A program made the translations under genes and the position numbers. A stretch of 64,000 nt of DNA. Origin: a virus. The notes under the pieces were generated by a model. That model searched no databases, was not told the DNA's origin, and saw only the letters and a program-made list of their open reading frames with translations. Location: positions 1 through 64,000 of IMG/VR virus record IMGVR_UViG_3300021424_000015, one strand, 5' to 3'. Of the stretch, positions 8,199-16,632 are shown in pieces; positions within the stretch are counted from its first letter, which is position 1, and the number at the start of each line of letters is the position of its first letter.

Positions 8199-8765
8199 GT
8201 GGCAGGTAAGAAGCCGTTTTTTATAACAGGTTCTAACTGTAAAATAAAAGTAAACGGCGTAACTCTTGCTTATGCTACTGATCTTTCTTATACTGTTACT
8301 ATAAATCACGCACCAGTTAAGGTTCTTGGCGTTTATGAATCAGACACTATAGAACCATTGTCCTATTCCGTATCTGGCAGTTTTACATTAATTAGATATA
8401 TAGACAGTGCCATTGACAGTCTTGGATATGTAAATGGAGCAAATGGATACGGCAACGGTGTTGGTTCTTTTGCTCAACCTTATCAATTCACAAGACCCGA
8501 TTTATTAAGAACAGATGGTAAAGCTGATCAAAGCGCCAACCCAGCAAAACTTGGAGATGCAACTGGTTTTGATATAGAGATGTATCAAAAAGTACCAAAC
8601 AATTCACTAGGAATTGCAAAAATAAGAAATTGTAGAATTGTTGCTATAAATTCTCAAATATCTAAAAGATCTCCAATGATACAACAATTTCAATTTGTTG
8701 CAAATTACCTAGATGAAGATAGTTATATAGCAGAAACTTCGGGCCAGGGGCAGCAGTTCTCTTGA
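8199..8765 (+). CDS. Tail tube-like protein, copy 2
   Basis: 188 residues with a GTG start (8199) ten bases after the previous stop and a weak SD (AGAGGC). ITGSNCKIKVNGVTLAYATDL and VSGSFTLIRY align directly with copy 1, and the C-terminal QFQFVANYLDEDSY matches copy 1 SFAFVAEAIQDDSF. It could be a second tube subunit, a tube-initiation ring or a tip protein. The central region differs, so the copies are old and probably not interchangeable. Confidence 0.8.
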   Translation: MAGKKPFFITGSNCKIKVNGVTLAYATDLSYTVTINHAPVKVLGVYESDTIEPLSYSVSGSFTLIRYIDSAIDSLGYVNGANGYGNGVGSFAQPYQFTRPDLLRTDGKADQSANPAKLGDATGFDIEMYQKVPNNSLGIAKIRNCRIVAINSQISKRSPMIQQFQFVANYLDEDSYIAETSGQGQQFS

Positions 8766-8773
8766 GGTGTTAG

Positions 8774-9394
8774 ATGAGTAAAAGACGGGGATTTGATAGG
8801 GGCACTGGTTTTTCGGGATTTGCATCTCGAACTGCTGAGAATTTGGTATCTTCAGTAGGTACTATTAATTCTTTAAAACCTACTGCTAAATACATGTCAG
8901 GCGCAAGAGCTGTTTTAAAAGTTAATGGAAGCATTGTTGGTTTTGCTATGCAAATATCTTGGACAATTAACACAGAGCAAGTAGAAATAAATACAATAGA
9001 TGATTATATGCCATATGAAATAGCACCAAGAAGAATTTCCGTAAATGGAACAATTGGAACATTTGTAATTCCTGGCAGATCACCAACTGCTGAATTAATA
9101 CAATCTGATAGTCTTAGTTTTTTATTTAATAAATACATAACTATAGAAATAAGAGATTCAGTAACGGACAATATGCTATTTAAAACAAATAAAGCAGTCA
9201 TCACATCCTCATCGTCTGATCTAAGGGCTGAACAACTTGGATCTACTACTTTACAATGGAAGGCAATAGGTTGGGTTAATGAATCTGCTCCAGGTTTACC
9301 AAGTGGATATAACGATGCATCTGATAAGGCATCTGCCGATCCAAGTGGGATTATAGATAAATTAAAAAAGAAAATTCCAAAACTTCCATTTTAA
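8774..9394 (+). CDS. Divergent tail tube-like protein, copy 3
   Basis: 206 residues. After a 40-residue N-terminal extension, YMSGARAVLKVNGSIVGFAMQISWTI and ISVNGTIGTFVIPG follow the same beta pattern as copies 1 and 2 at lower identity. The C-terminus is a basic linker (DKLKKKIPKLPF). Its distinct ends suggest a specialised ring at one end of the tube, such as a baseplate-proximal adaptor. It closes this transcription block; the next gene has its own -10. Confidence 0.7.
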   Translation: MSKRRGFDRGTGFSGFASRTAENLVSSVGTINSLKPTAKYMSGARAVLKVNGSIVGFAMQISWTINTEQVEINTIDDYMPYEIAPRRISVNGTIGTFVIPGRSPTAELIQSDSLSFLFNKYITIEIRDSVTDNMLFKTNKAVITSSSSDLRAEQLGSTTLQWKAIGWVNESAPGLPSGYNDASDKASADPSGIIDKLKKKIPKLPF

Positions 9395-9399
9395 ATTGG

Positions 9400-9405
9400 T
9401 ATAAT
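9400..9405 (+). promoter_or_regulatory. Putative -10 box (TATAAT)
   Basis: GGTATAATTA lies 32 bases before the ATG at 9432, with CGGAGG between. It would drive the tail chaperone, tape measure and baseplate genes. Confidence 0.5.
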
Positions 9406-9431
9406 TATTTAGTAAATTACGGAGGCTTGTT

Positions 9432-9800
9432 ATGGATCTTCCAAAGCGTGAAAAAACTTTTTATTTTGATTACGAAGGCGAATCTGGCTTTAGATATGAA
9501 GGCAGTTTCACTGTTAAGTGTAGATTGACAGTTGCTGAAAAATATGCATCTGAATTAGAAAAAACTCGCTTACAAGGCGACACTTCAAATCCATCTGCTG
9601 GATTGTCTGGTATGGCAATTGCAATATCCACTCTTCGATCTCGTGTTGTAGATGGTCCAAACTGGTGGAAACAAGGACTTGGATTAGGTATAGAAGACGA
9701 GGACGCATTGGTTGAACTATATTCAAAAGTTGAAGAAATAGCCGCAGAATGGGCTTTAGATGTCAAAAAAACATCTAAAGAAGAAAAATTGGGAAACTAA
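9432..9800 (+). CDS. Tail assembly chaperone, short (zero-frame) product
   Basis: 122 residues, SD CGGAGG. It lies just before the tape measure gene, the standard place for the frameshifted tail assembly chaperone pair (lambda G/GT, P2 E/E'). The zero frame ends at TAA 9798-9800 immediately after a GGGAAAC slippery heptamer, so part of the ribosomes should continue into the -1 frame (see 9791-9828). The protein has no enzyme motif; the family normally coats the tape measure protein while the tube assembles. Confidence 0.85.
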   Translation: MDLPKREKTFYFDYEGESGFRYEGSFTVKCRLTVAEKYASELEKTRLQGDTSNPSAGLSGMAIAISTLRSRVVDGPNWWKQGLGLGIEDEDALVELYSKVEEIAAEWALDVKKTSKEEKLGN

Positions 9801-9828
9801 CTGACGGAGATCTTGACGAAATCTCCGT
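9791..9828 (+). promoter_or_regulatory. Programmed -1 ribosomal frameshift signal
   Basis: All three canonical elements are present. The slippery heptamer GGGAAAC is at 9791-9797 in the right phase (G GGA AAC). A 6-base spacer (9798-9803) holds the zero-frame stop. A perfect 8-bp hairpin follows, ACGGAGAT (9804-9811) pairing with ATCTCCGT (9821-9828) around a 9-base loop. The -1 frame is open from 9779 to 10243. Confidence 0.92.
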
Positions 9829-10246
9829 TTATCAAGCAATAGACAATTTAATAGCTAAAAATGCTAGAGATGTCGATTCTGAAAAGGGTCGACTATTATT
9901 TTTAATGTCCTGGTGGAGTAAGACCTATAATCGCCCATTAAAAGATCCAATTTTACAAACATATACATTAGAAGAACTTTATTATGAATATCGCGATAAA
10001 ATAGAAAGAGATATCGCAGTAAGAGAAATGTCAGAAAAAGAAACTGATAAGATAGAACAAGATAAGATAGATGATGCAATGGCATGGGCAGACGCTGAAG
10101 AACAAAAAGAAAAAGAGCAAACAGGGGAATATTCTGTATCTGAAAATGACATAGAATGGATGAATGCTCAAATGAAAAAAGCCAAAGAAGAATTTGGTGA
10201 AGATTTTGGTGAAGATATAAACGAGGATTTTGGAAATGGCAGATGA
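9797..10246 (+). CDS. Tail assembly chaperone, -1 frame extension
   Basis: This frame has no initiation site of its own at its left end; it is reached by the -1 frameshift at 9791-9797, giving a fusion of 122 + 149 = 271 residues. The extension begins LTDGDLDEISVYQAIDNLI and continues through MSWWSKTYNRPLKDP. The ATG at 9905 lies inside this continuous sequence and has no good SD, so a stand-alone 113-residue protein is unlikely. The end is strongly acidic (GEDFGEDINEDFGNGR). The fused product would link tube subunits to the tape measure as in lambda GT, which is inference by analogy. Its stop overlaps the tape measure start by 11 bases. Confidence 0.85.
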   Translation, partial: LTDGDLDEISVYQAIDNLIAKNARDVDSEKGRLLFLMSWWSKTYNRPLKDPILQTYTLEELYYEYRDKIERDIAVREMSEKETDKIEQDKIDDAMAWADAEEQKEKEQTGEYSVSENDIEWMNAQMKKAKEEFGEDFGEDINEDFGNGR

Positions 10247-13031
10247 TAATGACATTAAAAATAAACTAAGATCAAGACTTCAAGATGTCAATACTCTGCC
10301 ATCTAGATTAGCATCTGGTGTTGAAAGCATATTTGAAAGATCACAAGTAAAAACAAAGGCTCAATTAGATCTTGAGGCTGGTCTTGAAAGAACTAGACAA
10401 CAAAGAGCACAAGTAAATTCATTAGCATCATCTACATATGATGCAGATGAAAGAGAATCATTAAGAAGAAGACAGGTGGCATTAGTAAGGAGAGAAGCTA
10501 GGGCAAATGAAAGAATAGAAACTGAAGAATTTAATAGAACAAGTGCTGCAAGACGCGAGGCATTTCAAAAAACTTCTTCAATGCTTTCTTCAGAAAGGCT
10601 TGAAAGAGAAACTGGCAGAATTGGAAGAGCACCCGAGGCAAGGTTTCTAGCTGGACAATATGCTCAAGGTATGGCTCAATCTGAATTAGAAAATCGTAGA
10701 TTTCAAAACTTAAAACATCAAGAAGAAACTGCAGCACAGATAACTGGATTATCTGCAAATATTGACGACCCTAGATCTGCAGCAAGAATGAGATATCTTA
10801 CTGGTAAATTATCTAGACAACAAATATATGGCGGTCAGATTTCTGCAGCTCTTTCTCTTCAGAGAGAAATGGGAATAGATGATATAAGTGTAAGAAGACA
10901 ATCCGCGTCTATATCTGAGAGAATAAATAAAGAAACAATGCGAGAAGGAATTTCTTCTGATATTCAATCTGGTCAAACTAGATCCTTTAAAGAAGAATTA
11001 GATACATATAGAAAATTACGAGATGTAGTAAAAGAAACTGCAGAAAAAATATCTTCTCTTGGCGAAGTTAGTGCTGATTTAAGACAAACTCAGCAAGATC
11101 AAGTTAGAGAACTTGAAAAACAGGGTGAAAAAGTTAGACAAATGAAAGCCGCTGGAATGGGTGGAGACGGCGGTGGTTTAAGTACTATTGAAAAAATTCA
11201 ACTTGGCGCTGCAGGTTTTAAAGCAGCAGCAGGCATCGCTGGTTATGCAGCTGTCGGTTCTGAAATAGAGCAAATGAGAGCAAGAGCAGGAATTGCCGCT
11301 GTAATGAATCAGCAATTTTTTGATCAAAAAGCAGCATTATCTGGAGATATGAGCGCGCTATTAATGACAAGTGGCGGAATAAATGCAGCTGTCCTAAGTG
11401 AAGCTGAAAATTTCAGAATCTCAGCTCGTCTTGCTGCTGGCGCTGATATTGCCGGCAGTGCAGTCGGAACAGTGGCAGATGTTGTAGGAAACGCAAGGAC
11501 AGGAAACGCTGGTGCTGCTGTTAGCTCAGCTATATCTGGAGTAAGTGATGCTGCAAAGGGAACTATTGCATTATCAAAAGGAATAACTCAAACAAATGCT
11601 GCCTTAGAGGCATACTCAGCAAGAAGACAACTGTCTCAAGAAGAAATAAGAATAAGATCTCAATCTATGCAGGATTTTTACAATGATAGAGTTTCTGCAT
11701 ATAGAGCCTCTATTGGAGCGGGTGGCCTTTCTTCTAGTCTAATGGACGAAATGACTAATGCTCAATTTGCTGCTGGAATTGGACATATAGATTTAAATAG
11801 ACAAAAATCATTATTTTCAATGGGTATGGGGGCTGGAGGAAGAGCCTTTAGATCTGGTGCACAAGAAAGAGCTGCAACTATAAAAGCAGCAGCAGAATTT
11901 GAAAGAACTGGTATTGGAACAGCAGAACAATACATGAGCGGTCTTGATAGAATGGTCTCAGCTGGTGGATCTAGAAAAGATTTAGAAGACATAATGAGAA
12001 ACGCAATAGCAGCTGGCGTTGGAGATGCTGAGAATATAAACAAAATGGTTGAATCTACTGCTAATTTAGCAGAATTAATAAACCAGGGTAGAGGAATAGG
12101 TGGAGCTGCGACCGCAGCCCAAGCGTTGACATTGGGTCTTCAATCTTATCAAGGTACATCTTTAGAAGAAGAGCAAAAAAGACAAGGTGTTGCATATGGT
12201 CTTCAAAACCTTCAATCATTAACTGGTGGATCTGGGTTGAATCTAGAAACAGTATCTCAAATTGCTTATTTAAACAAAGCAATTCCAGGTCTTAAAGGAA
12301 TGGGGCTTCAAAATGTTGTAAAACTTGGAGCAACAGGTGCAGCTGATGTTCTTAGTTTAATAAGAAGTAATAAAGATACTAAAACAAAAGCCAGATTATT
12401 GGAAGAAAGAGGGCTTTCTAGTGCTTTTATAAATGAAAGTGGAGATATTAGACCAGATGCTGAAGATACGGCATTTAAGATTTTTCAATCTGAAATTGCA
12501 GGCGTTGCAGGAGGAGCAGGGGCTGTAATAAGTGCACCAGCTAGTACGGCAATTTATAAATTATTAAATGCTAAAGATTTTAATCAATTTAAAAACATGT
12601 ATCGCAAAATGCCAGGCGAAGCAAAAGATTATTTAACTGGTGCTGGAGTTAATAGAGCAGCAATGGAAGGTGTGTTTGGGGTTGGTTTTGGAGCAACAGG
12701 TCCAATAGGTGAGTCTCCAACTCCATCTGGTAATTTTGCACAAGCTCAAGAGATATTATCAAAAAGCACTCAAATGTCTATAAAAAACATGGAAGCTTTT
12801 GGTAATTCTTTGCAAGAAATAAATGAAAGAATGAAAAAAGTTTTAAGTGAATTTAATCCAGAGCAATCTTTTTCTAAAACACAACAAGCAAAAGAAGCCA
12901 TGCATCTTGATGTTAAAGAGTTTAATAATTCTGTAATTGATTTTAAAACTGCTGTTAGTGTTTTTGCTAAAACCGTTGGATCTAAAGGCACTGAACAACC
13001 AGATTCAGACAATCCTGCTAACTGGAGATAA
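10236..13031 (+). CDS. Tail tape measure protein
   Basis: 931 residues from the ATG at 10236 (GAGG at 10223-10226); an in-frame TTG at 10230 is less likely. Long, mostly alpha-helical, with Arg/Glu/Gln-rich coiled-coil stretches (residues 1-310), a hydrophobic Ala/Gly-rich zone (about 315-480) and an Ala/Gly-rich second half. The position after the frameshifted chaperone is diagnostic. Tape measures set tail length at roughly 0.15 nm per residue, so a tail of about 140 nm is expected. No peptidase or lysozyme domain is visible. Confidence 0.9.
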   Translation: MADDNDIKNKLRSRLQDVNTLPSRLASGVESIFERSQVKTKAQLDLEAGLERTRQQRAQVNSLASSTYDADERESLRRRQVALVRREARANERIETEEFNRTSAARREAFQKTSSMLSSERLERETGRIGRAPEARFLAGQYAQGMAQSELENRRFQNLKHQEETAAQITGLSANIDDPRSAARMRYLTGKLSRQQIYGGQISAALSLQREMGIDDISVRRQSASISERINKETMREGISSDIQSGQTRSFKEELDTYRKLRDVVKETAEKISSLGEVSADLRQTQQDQVRELEKQGEKVRQMKAAGMGGDGGGLSTIEKIQLGAAGFKAAAGIAGYAAVGSEIEQMRARAGIAAVMNQQFFDQKAALSGDMSALLMTSGGINAAVLSEAENFRISARLAAGADIAGSAVGTVADVVGNARTGNAGAAVSSAISGVSDAAKGTIALSKGITQTNAALEAYSARRQLSQEEIRIRSQSMQDFYNDRVSAYRASIGAGGLSSSLMDEMTNAQFAAGIGHIDLNRQKSLFSMGMGAGGRAFRSGAQERAATIKAAAEFERTGIGTAEQYMSGLDRMVSAGGSRKDLEDIMRNAIAAGVGDAENINKMVESTANLAELINQGRGIGGAATAAQALTLGLQSYQGTSLEEEQKRQGVAYGLQNLQSLTGGSGLNLETVSQIAYLNKAIPGLKGMGLQNVVKLGATGAADVLSLIRSNKDTKTKARLLEERGLSSAFINESGDIRPDAEDTAFKIFQSEIAGVAGGAGAVISAPASTAIYKLLNAKDFNQFKNMYRKMPGEAKDYLTGAGVNRAAMEGVFGVGFGATGPIGESPTPSGNFAQAQEILSKSTQMSIKNMEAFGNSLQEINERMKKVLSEFNPEQSFSKTQQAKEAMHLDVKEFNNSVIDFKTAVSVFAKTVGSKGTEQPDSDNPANWR

Positions 13032-13033
13032 AA

Positions 13034-14650
13034 GTGATTAAACAACCACAGGCAGGAATAAAAATTTATAACTACGAAGATAGACTTGGTAGTAGTTTTT
13101 ATAATGGTAAAAAAGAAACACAAAATATAGAAAAAATAATAAAAATAAAAAGTGAAATAATATCTATATCTACTTTAAAACACAAAGCGCAACCTGCTGG
13201 AGAGTTTCAAATAACATTAGCTCCAACTAAAAATTGGATAGCAACAATATCTCCCGGCAGTTGGTTGTCAATTCACATGACCTCAGATAAGACAACTGAT
13301 GATATTCTTTTTTCATTTAATGAAAAATCTTTAAAAATGATTGGACGTATAGATACAATTAGAATGAGTATGCGTGTAGATCAAACAACAGGCGCAAGAC
13401 AAACTGTTTATACAATATCTGGAAAAGATTGGGGTCAGATTTTTGAGTCAATATTATACATAGACCCAATGGTATACGAGACCCTGAGTAATAATCAAAC
13501 TGCTATATTTTCATCGGTAGATACGCTTCTTGGTAGCGTATTAGAAACTTCAAAAAATGGAGCATCTTCTACTACGAATTTAATTAGAGCAATGTTGCAA
13601 GTTTGGGGATCTGTTCCACTAATTCCACAAGGCCAAACTGGTGGATTATCTAGTGGTAGTTTTATAAATACACAAGTTCCATTTGAAATACCAAAAGAAT
13701 TATCTCAAGATTTAAATTTAAAAACAAGCAGCTTATCTAAGTCAATTAATTTAAAAACAGGTAGATTAATTGCAAATAATATATACGATGAAAGTAGACC
13801 TGAGGCTTATGGCGGGATTATTCCACAAAGTCTTTTTGGATCTAATGCTATTTGGCAAGTTATGTCTGCACATAGTTGTGAGCAGGTTAATGAAATGCTA
13901 TGTGATATAATATGGGAATCCGATATTCCTAAATTGACTCTTTTTAAAAGAATAAAACCTTTTGCTTTAAACTGTGTATCTTACAAAGATAATAGAATTG
14001 AATCTAAATTTGTAAATTTATTTAAAACTGAAATAAAAAAAGAATCGATAATATCAATAGACTGTGGTGATAACTGGAGAGATAAGATAAATGCTGTAGA
14101 AATATTACCGGCTTTTCCTCCTGGCTCCCCTGTAACTCAAGGACTCCAAGTGATTGCAAAACCAAGAGCGCAAAAAGCAGATCATACGGCAATTAAAAGA
14201 GAGGGAATAAGACCTTTACTAATGCAATCTTATTTTTTTCCATATGCTGGAAAATCAGAAGATGTTGTTAATTGGATACCTGCTTTTATTGATTGGTATT
14301 TTAATACTCACAAAATGTTAAATGGAAATATATCTTTTTTAGGTTGTTCTAATTATATACCAGTTGGTAGTAATATAGTTTTAGATTCTTCTGTTTTTGC
14401 AAAAGCTAAATACGTATCGAATCAGACAGAGCAAAACAAACTACTTGCGCACGTCGAATCTGTTTCTCATAATTTTTCAGTAGAAATTAACGGAGCTAGG
14501 TCTTTTGTAACTGGAATTAATTTTGTTCGTGGTGTTTTTGTTGATTCGCAAATAAAAGATTTAATAAACAAAGAATCTTTTGCAATAGATTCATCTGCCA
14601 CATCAATGTCAGATAGTGATGAGATTGTAAAAGGAATATACGAGATTTAG
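13034..14650 (+). CDS. Baseplate hub protein (gp27/gpD-like)
   Basis: 538 residues, GTG start at 13034 with TGGAG at 13023-13027, three bases after the tape measure stop. The N-terminal half has beta-rich hub features (GEFQITLAPTKNWIATISPGSWLSI, then GARQTVYTISGKDWGQIFESILYIDP). Later segments (FVTGINFVRGVFVD near the C-terminus) fit hub proteins that form the trimeric adaptor between tube and spike. Directly followed by the spike gene, the usual order. Confidence 0.8.
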   Translation: MIKQPQAGIKIYNYEDRLGSSFYNGKKETQNIEKIIKIKSEIISISTLKHKAQPAGEFQITLAPTKNWIATISPGSWLSIHMTSDKTTDDILFSFNEKSLKMIGRIDTIRMSMRVDQTTGARQTVYTISGKDWGQIFESILYIDPMVYETLSNNQTAIFSSVDTLLGSVLETSKNGASSTTNLIRAMLQVWGSVPLIPQGQTGGLSSGSFINTQVPFEIPKELSQDLNLKTSSLSKSINLKTGRLIANNIYDESRPEAYGGIIPQSLFGSNAIWQVMSAHSCEQVNEMLCDIIWESDIPKLTLFKRIKPFALNCVSYKDNRIESKFVNLFKTEIKKESIISIDCGDNWRDKINAVEILPAFPPGSPVTQGLQVIAKPRAQKADHTAIKREGIRPLLMQSYFFPYAGKSEDVVNWIPAFIDWYFNTHKMLNGNISFLGCSNYIPVGSNIVLDSSVFAKAKYVSNQTEQNKLLAHVESVSHNFSVEINGARSFVTGINFVRGVFVDSQIKDLINKESFAIDSSATSMSDSDEIVKGIYEI

Positions 14651-14651
14651 T

Positions 14652-15638
14652 ATGGTTGGAATAATAAAAGACTCATCAATATGGAAGACTCCAATATCTA
14701 ATTTAAAAGAAAAAGAAATAAATAGAGTAGATATTGGAACTGTAATAAATGAAAGATATTCTAAAGAATTAGATTCAATTATTTACTCTGTTGAAGTATA
14801 CTCTGGACAACGAAGATCAGTTGTTGAATGTATACAAATGGTTAAAAACGGAGACATTTATAATTATGAAGAAATAAAATTAAGATATCAATTAAATAGA
14901 AATAACAAAAACACTAACATGTCAATGAAAACTCGATTTGGAGAAATGGTATTGGTAACATATGTTAGTGGGATTGGATCTTTTGGAGTGATAATTGGCT
15001 CTATAAAACACTCTGCTAGAAAAAGTAAATTAATTTCAAAAGATATTGCATATGTATCTGAATATAATGGAATAGAAACATCAATAGATAAAGATGGTGC
15101 GTATAAATTAAAGTTTCAGGGAACACCTATAAATATTAAAAATGCAAAAGATGGTTTTCCGCTTCCTTCACCAAAATACGATGGCTCTATTGCTGGATCT
15201 TTTTTATCATTTGATAAAATTGGTAATTTTACTTTAACTGATGCTAATAAAGAAAAACCACAAACTATTAAAATAGATAAAAAAAATGGATCAATACATG
15301 TAATATCTGGCGATGTGTCTTTGACAATAGAGAAAAATTCAAAAAAAATATCAATAAAAAGCGAAGACATAAACATCGATTCTAAAAAGAAAGTTTCAAT
15401 AAAAACACCAGAATACTCTATAGATTCATCTAAAGCTATTAAAATAAAAGGTCAAAAAATAGCCATAGGATATGGCGGAAATGAATTATTAGATATATTG
15501 ACAAATTTAATAGACGAAATTGGTCTTTTGGTAATAACTTCTCCTGTAGGGCCTTGCACTCCTATTCAAGGCTCTCCTACTTGGGTTAAGATTTTAGCAC
15601 TTAAAACTAAGATATCCACTATAAAAGGTAGTCTCTAA
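14652..15638 (+). CDS. Baseplate spike protein (gpV/gp5-like)
   Basis: 328 residues, one base after the hub stop. Residues about 35-125 form an OB-fold-like domain (KTRFGEMVLVTYVSGIGSFGVIIGSI). Residues about 215-275 are short repeated strands (GDVSLTIEKNSKKISIKSEDINIDSKKKVSI and so on), the pattern of an intertwined trimeric beta-helix needle. There is no lysozyme domain. Expected to cap the tube and pierce the outer envelope on contraction. The C-terminus lacks an obvious HxH iron-binding tip motif. Confidence 0.78.
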   Translation: MVGIIKDSSIWKTPISNLKEKEINRVDIGTVINERYSKELDSIIYSVEVYSGQRRSVVECIQMVKNGDIYNYEEIKLRYQLNRNNKNTNMSMKTRFGEMVLVTYVSGIGSFGVIIGSIKHSARKSKLISKDIAYVSEYNGIETSIDKDGAYKLKFQGTPINIKNAKDGFPLPSPKYDGSIAGSFLSFDKIGNFTLTDANKEKPQTIKIDKKNGSIHVISGDVSLTIEKNSKKISIKSEDINIDSKKKVSIKTPEYSIDSSKAIKIKGQKIAIGYGGNELLDILTNLIDEIGLLVITSPVGPCTPIQGSPTWVKILALKTKISTIKGSL

Positions 15639-15650
15639 TGTTTTTAATGA

Positions 15651-15656
15651 TAAAAT
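15651..15656 (+). promoter_or_regulatory. Weak candidate -10 box
   Basis: TGATAAAAT resembles an extended -10 and lies in the 49-base gap before the ATG at 15688. It may only reinforce read-through from upstream. Confidence 0.3.
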
Positions 15657-15687
15657 ATTAAAATAAACTAATATAACGGATTTTATC

Positions 15688-16632
15688 ATGTCAATACCTT
15701 CTCTTTCTAGTATTAAAAACAATGCTACAGATTTAGCAAGATCAGCTATTTCTCAAGTTTTGCCTAGTAAGAAAAAAGAAGAAAATAAAAATGATAAAAA
15801 TTCAAATGCTTATTATCCAATAGAGGAAAACTGGTATAAAGCGCTTCCTTATGCCTTTAAGACAAATAATGGCATAATATATCTTCCAATATCGCCACAG
15901 AATATATCAATCAATACTTATTTTGCAACAAATACAATAACAACTTTATACTCAACTGTAGAAGAACATTCTGAAGTTAGATATTTTGATATTGTAATAC
16001 AAGGAACAACGGGCTTCTCTCCAAAATATATAGGAACACAGTCCAAACAAGATCCCACTAAAAAACCACCAGATGGAAGAATCTCATATGGATCTGGTGC
16101 CATAATAGACACCGGTATATTAGGTGGTTTTGGTTCTAGTACTATAAATAAAATAAATGCTAGTTTAAATAAAATAACAGATGCAATTAGACTTGGTGAA
16201 AACAGACCTCATGAGTCTGGTGTTTTTAAAGACAGAACAGGTTATATGGCATTTCATAAATTATATCTTTTTTTACTAAAATATAAAAAAGACACTGCAA
16301 GTGGCTTGTTTAAAGAAGAAGCTAATCAAAAATCTCCACTTATTTTTATAAATTATAAAGATAATAATCAATATTCATGTACTGTTCAGCGGTTTTCTTT
16401 AGAAAAAAGCGCAGACAATCCAATGTTATATAATTATATTATTCAATTAAGAGCATATAATTTAAGTTCAATATCTACAAAGGCACCTGCAGAAGAACTT
16501 TTGAATAGATTAAATCAACTTGGTTTAGATAAAGAAAAAGCCTCTGTACTGGCAAGAGCAAGAAATACAATATCAAATGCTAGATCAGCAGTTAATTCAA
16601 CCGTATCTGCTGTCTCAGGAGCAGGAAGATGA
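15688..16632 (+). CDS. Baseplate or tail-tube-initiator protein
   Basis: 314 residues. A 50-residue charged N-terminal linker precedes a beta-rich domain beginning YYPIEENWYKALPYAF and IIYLPISPQNISINTYF, then VRYFDIVIQGTTG. This arrangement resembles LysM-associated tail and baseplate proteins of contractile phages, in which an SPQNI-type strand opens the tube-like domain. The C-terminus is helical. The start is fixed by ACGGA and the shared sequence GGATTTTATCATGTCA. It overlaps the next gene (ATGA). Confidence 0.65.
   Translation: MSIPSLSSIKNNATDLARSAISQVLPSKKKEENKNDKNSNAYYPIEENWYKALPYAFKTNNGIIYLPISPQNISINTYFATNTITTLYSTVEEHSEVRYFDIVIQGTTGFSPKYIGTQSKQDPTKKPPDGRISYGSGAIIDTGILGGFGSSTINKINASLNKITDAIRLGENRPHESGVFKDRTGYMAFHKLYLFLLKYKKDTASGLFKEEANQKSPLIFINYKDNNQYSCTVQRFSLEKSADNPMLYNYIIQLRAYNLSSISTKAPAEELLNRLNQLGLDKEKASVLARARNTISNARSAVNSTVSAVSGAGR

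Noticed and set aside
9765-9771. Run of seven A as an alternative frameshift site
   Set aside because: A -1 shift there meets a stop at 9776-9778; only the GGGAAAC site at 9791 gives a continuous product.
9905-10246. Independent 113-residue gene
   Set aside because: Its ATG is inside a longer -1 frame already open from 9779 and has no SD; the frameshift explains it better.
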